From contig JAUNHX010000004.1 of assembly GCA_030523765.1 (NCBI GenBank), forward strand, positions 1 to 64,000: a stretch of 64,000 nt of DNA. The letters run 5' to 3'. The stretch is from Bacteroidales bacterium. Its GTDB lineage: Bacteria; Bacteroidota; Bacteroidia; Bacteroidales; P3. Below the pieces are notes generated by a model. That model ran no database searches, was not told the DNA's origin, and saw nothing but the letters and a program-made list of their open reading frames with translations. This document shows positions 61,525 to 64,000 of this stretch, in pieces (positions within the stretch are counted from its first letter, which is position 1; every line of letters starts with the position of its first letter). The position numbers and the translations under genes are program-made.

Positions 61525-64000
61525 TTAAAACTCAAATCCGAGGTTGATGTAGAGGCCGAGTCGATGGGTAAGATCGCTCCAATGGAGGTCGATGGTGACA
61601 GGGCCGAAGGAGGCGTCGTAGCCGTATTGGAGTGCGAAACCCCAGTAGTTTTGGTGGATGCGTTCTTTGTCGGAGAAATTGAAGAAGGTGGTAAATCCTT
61701 CGGTGGCGTAGAGGTGGTTGGCGATAAGGGTGAGGTACTGTTTGTTGGCGATTTTGAAACGATAGTCGGTGCGTAGGATGATAGCTGCATCGCCTATGAT
61801 ATAGGGGGTATTGATACCAATGAAAGGCATCTGATAATCCATATAACGGCCTTGCATGTCGCCACCTGCAACATTGCGATAGGCAAAATAATAAGTATTG
61901 CCTTCAATCCATCGGCCATAGATTTGGGGGATAAAGGTGAAGCGGGCATTGGCGGTGGAGAGGTAGGCAACGAGGGAGCCAGAGGCATCGAGGAAATCGT
62001 TGATCGTACCAACAAGGCTGCTGTTGTCAAAATGCCACTGCAGGATGCCGTTGATGCGATGCCCTCGTGTGGGGAAGGAGGCTCGATCGAGGGTGTCGAT
62101 GCTGATGGAGGCGTAAGGGGTGAGGCATTGGTTGCGAAGCCAGCTTTGATAAGGAGAGTATTCGGGAACTTGCTGTACCATGAGCTGGTTGAAGTTGAGG
62201 AACGACTGGCTGATACCGGTAGCGATGTGGCTGTGGCCGTTGAAATGGTGTGAGAGGTAGAGACGAAGATCGTGACTATAACTCTTGGTGTTGGCATAAA
62301 GGCTGTCGACATCACACATATCATAGAAACCACGACGGAAACTATAGGAGGCGTTGAGATCGAGGCCTCGCCGTTTGCCATAGGTGGCTTGCACATAGAG
62401 ACGTGGGTTGAGGCTGAGACGGGCGTTGAGATAGGCTTGGAAGCCTTTTGGCTTTCGAGCATTAAAGCTGCTGGAGAAGAGGATGGCGGCCCCCTCTTCG
62501 GTGTCGGCACGATATTTGAAACCATAGGAGAGAGGTTTCTGCGATTGGAAATTCATAACCAGATCGTAGGTCTGCTCTTCGGTATTTCCCTCTTTGTTGG
62601 TGGTCTTATTACGAATACGCAAATCGTAGGTGACGTCGGAGAAATGACCTGAACCCATGAAGGCTTCGATGGCTTTCTCGATATCGCCCAATTTGAGGGG
62701 TTGACGCTGATCTACTTGCTGTTGCTCGGATACCCAGTGCGACTGTTTTTCATCTAAGTGGTTGAGGGTGATGGAATGGAGGTGGATATTATTGGATACC
62801 AACAACTGGGAGTTATGGAGGGGTTGGTAGGTGATGCCTTGCCATTGGAACGACTTGGAGATATGGCTTACCGCTTGGAGATGGGGGATGATGGAGGCAG
62901 ATGTGCTATAGCCTTGCTGGATAAACTGGGAGAGGTGAAGACTGTCGGTGGTGGTGGCGATAGAGAGGGTGTCGGGTGTGGGATGGAGATAGATTTGGCA
63001 TAAGGCGACCTCCTCTTGATGGTTGCCATCGAGTGAGGAGGAGATCAAGGTTTCGAGCAGCTGCCCCCAGGAATCAATGCTATCGGTGATGCGGGTGCTG
63101 GCATTGGCATCGATACCAACAAGGATATCGGCACCCAACTGGTAGCAGATGGATGCCGGAAGACTGCTGACGAGTCCGCCGTCGATTAGCAGGGTGCTGT
63201 CGATAACGACGGGGAATGAGATACTGGGGCGCGCCACGCTGGCTCGGACGGCAGCATCGAGATGTCCATGGGTAAGCACTATAGGAAGACCGCTATGGGT
63301 GTTGGTAGCTACACAGGCAAAAGGGATGGGGAGATGAAGGAAATTGGTATCGGAGGGATAGAGATGACCGATATTATTGAAGAGGCTCTCGAAACTGGAG
63401 CCAATGGCGAGGTTGCTGAGGGTATCGTTGCCTAACATCTTGGAGAGATCTACATTCTTGCTCTCGCCCAAGCGAGGCCATTCCACACTGCATAGCGCCT
63501 CTTGGATGGCGTGGGTGCTGAAGCCCATAGAGTAGAGAGATCCGATAACGGCACCGATACCGGTGCCTACCACATAATCGATAGGGATATGCATTTCCTC
63601 TATCCTACGGAGAACACCTATCTGACTGACACATTCGGCGGCACCACCACTGAGGACGACTCCTATACGGGGACGCGATAAATGATCCATCCGATGAAGG
63701 GTATCGGTTTCTGCTAAATCCTCATAATGGATGAGACGTCCTACCGACTCAAGGGGTTTTCCCATGAAGAAGACACCCCAATACTGATCGCCATTGGGAT
63801 AGGTGCAACGCCCTTTGCCATTGGGAAGATTGTTGAAGAATTCGCCTTCAAAACGACTACCATCGGCAAAGAGGTAGATGCCACGACTGTGGTCGGCATT
63901 GAGGAAGATAGCGCTATCGGCAACCTGTTGGGTATGTCCGACAGAGGGGAAGAAAAGCATAAGGGCTATTGAGAGTAGCGTTAACCGATAACTGACAATG
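61525..64000 (-). CDS. MORN-patatin-POTRA-Omp85 outer-membrane protein, 5' partial, catalytic Ser replaced
   Basis: At least 820 residues; the frame stays open to the window edge. The upstream codons read I-V-S-Y-R-L-T-L-L-S-I-A-L, a signal peptide, so the start is beyond 64000. Order: two MORN-like repeats (G-S-R-F-E-G-E-F-F, then N-G-D-Q-Y-W-G-V-F-F), a patatin domain, a POTRA-like segment and a C-terminal Omp85-type barrel, as in PlpD-type proteins. In the patatin motif GTSxGA the nucleophile Ser is Gly (G-T-G-I-G-A; codon at 63559-63561), and the oxyanion G-G-G-A-[KR]-G is G-G-A-A-E-C. The dyad Asp region I-D-G-G-L is kept. Canonical lipase chemistry is unlikely, so this may be a pseudoenzyme. 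Confidence 0.88.
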   Translation of the reverse strand, partial: IVSYRLTLLSIALMLFFPSVGHTQQVADSAIFLNADHSRGIYLFADGSRFEGEFFNNLPNGKGRCTYPNGDQYWGVFFMGKPLESVGRLIHYEDLAETDTLHRMDHLSRPRIGVVLSGGAAECVSQIGVLRRIEEMHIPIDYVVGTGIGAVIGSLYSMGFSTHAIQEALCSVEWPRLGESKNVDLSKMLGNDTLSNLAIGSSFESLFNNIGHLYPSDTNFLHLPIPFACVATNTHSGLPIVLTHGHLDAAVRASVARPSISFPVVIDSTLLIDGGLVSSLPASICYQLGADILVGIDANASTRITDSIDSWGQLLETLISSSLDGNHQEEVALCQIYLHPTPDTLSIATTTDSLHLSQFIQQGYSTSASIIPHLQAVSHISKSFQWQGITYQPLHNSQLLVSNNIHLHSITLNHLDEKQSHWVSEQQQVDQRQPLKLGDIEKAIEAFMGSGHFSDVTYDLRIRNKTTNKEGNTEEQTYDLVMNFQSQKPLSYGFKYRADTEEGAAILFSSSFNARKPKGFQAYLNARLSLNPRLYVQATYGKRRGLDLNASYSFRRGFYDMCDVDSLYANTKSYSHDLRLYLSHHFNGHSHIATGISQSFLNFNQLMVQQVPEYSPYQSWLRNQCLTPYASISIDTLDRASFPTRGHRINGILQWHFDNSSLVGTINDFLDASGSLVAYLSTANARFTFIPQIYGRWIEGNTYYFAYRNVAGGDMQGRYMDYQMPFIGINTPYIIGDAAIILRTDYRFKIANKQYLTLIANHLYATEGFTTFFNFSDKERIHQNYWGFALQYGYDASFGPVTIDLHWSDLTHRLGLYINLGFEF

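Overview
This 64 kb window is a chromosomal segment from a member of the Bacteroidota, most likely order Bacteroidales. The main evidence is about fifteen promoters with the Bacteroidota -7 box TAnnTTTG, three proteins ending in the gliding-motility / T9SS type B C-terminal domain and one with a type A-like sorting domain. It is supported by weak Shine-Dalgarno signals, many Cys-lipobox or Gln-after-signal exported proteins, and an atpD-atpC pair apart from the other atp genes. No phage, insertion sequence, CRISPR array or rRNA operon was recognised. The right end cuts the 5' end of a patatin/Omp85 gene.

Layout. 1-870: non-coding, with clustered hairpins, a 9-bp repeat array and a 189-bp foldback element. 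872-5199: C69 dipeptidase, then convergent MATE exporter and HtrA protease. 5330-8976: glycosyltransferase plus three enzymes of GDP-D-glycero-alpha-D-manno-heptose synthesis (hddA, gmhA, hddC). 9157-11331: trmO, PAP2 phosphatase and ComB-like phosphatase, followed by rnpB (11398-11792, minus). 12087-16427: DUF4810 and DUF799 lipoproteins and a secreted M6 protease. 16846-18297: an ECF sigma factor with a membrane protein built like an anti-sigma factor but ending in a T9SS-type domain. 18335-21020: HD hydrolase and a VTC/DUF4956 unit. 21430-26108: two tandem paralogues with type B C-terminal domains. 26375-30747: membrane pyrophosphatase, atpC and atpD. 31350-36231: NUDIX, dprA, a double ABC ATPase and rocD. 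36446-42042: alpha-fucosidase, dipeptidyl peptidase, tRNA-Ser(CGA) and an OmpA-like protein. 42588-47010: ppdK and pckA. 47122-53445: unknown membrane protein, folA, outer-membrane barrel, unknown secreted protein and dxs. 53773-56751: GH3/beta-lactamase fusion. 57121-60636: two lipoproteins and a DUF5723 outer-membrane protein. 61525-64000: MORN/patatin/Omp85 protein, partial.

How the genes fit together. The central-metabolism genes (ppdK, pckA, hppA, atpDC) point to an anaerobe that conserves energy partly through PPi and PEP. The exported proteases (C69, M6, S9, HtrA) and GH29 fit a peptide- and host-glycan-using lifestyle. The T9SS cargo, with the sigma/anti-sigma pair carrying the same type of domain, suggests that secretion state may feed back on transcription.

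The observations most worth a second look are the anti-sigma-like protein with a T9SS-type domain, the 189-bp foldback, the patatin domain whose catalytic Ser is Gly, and a set of phased or nested intergenic repeats (9-, 11-, 23- and 7-bp periods).
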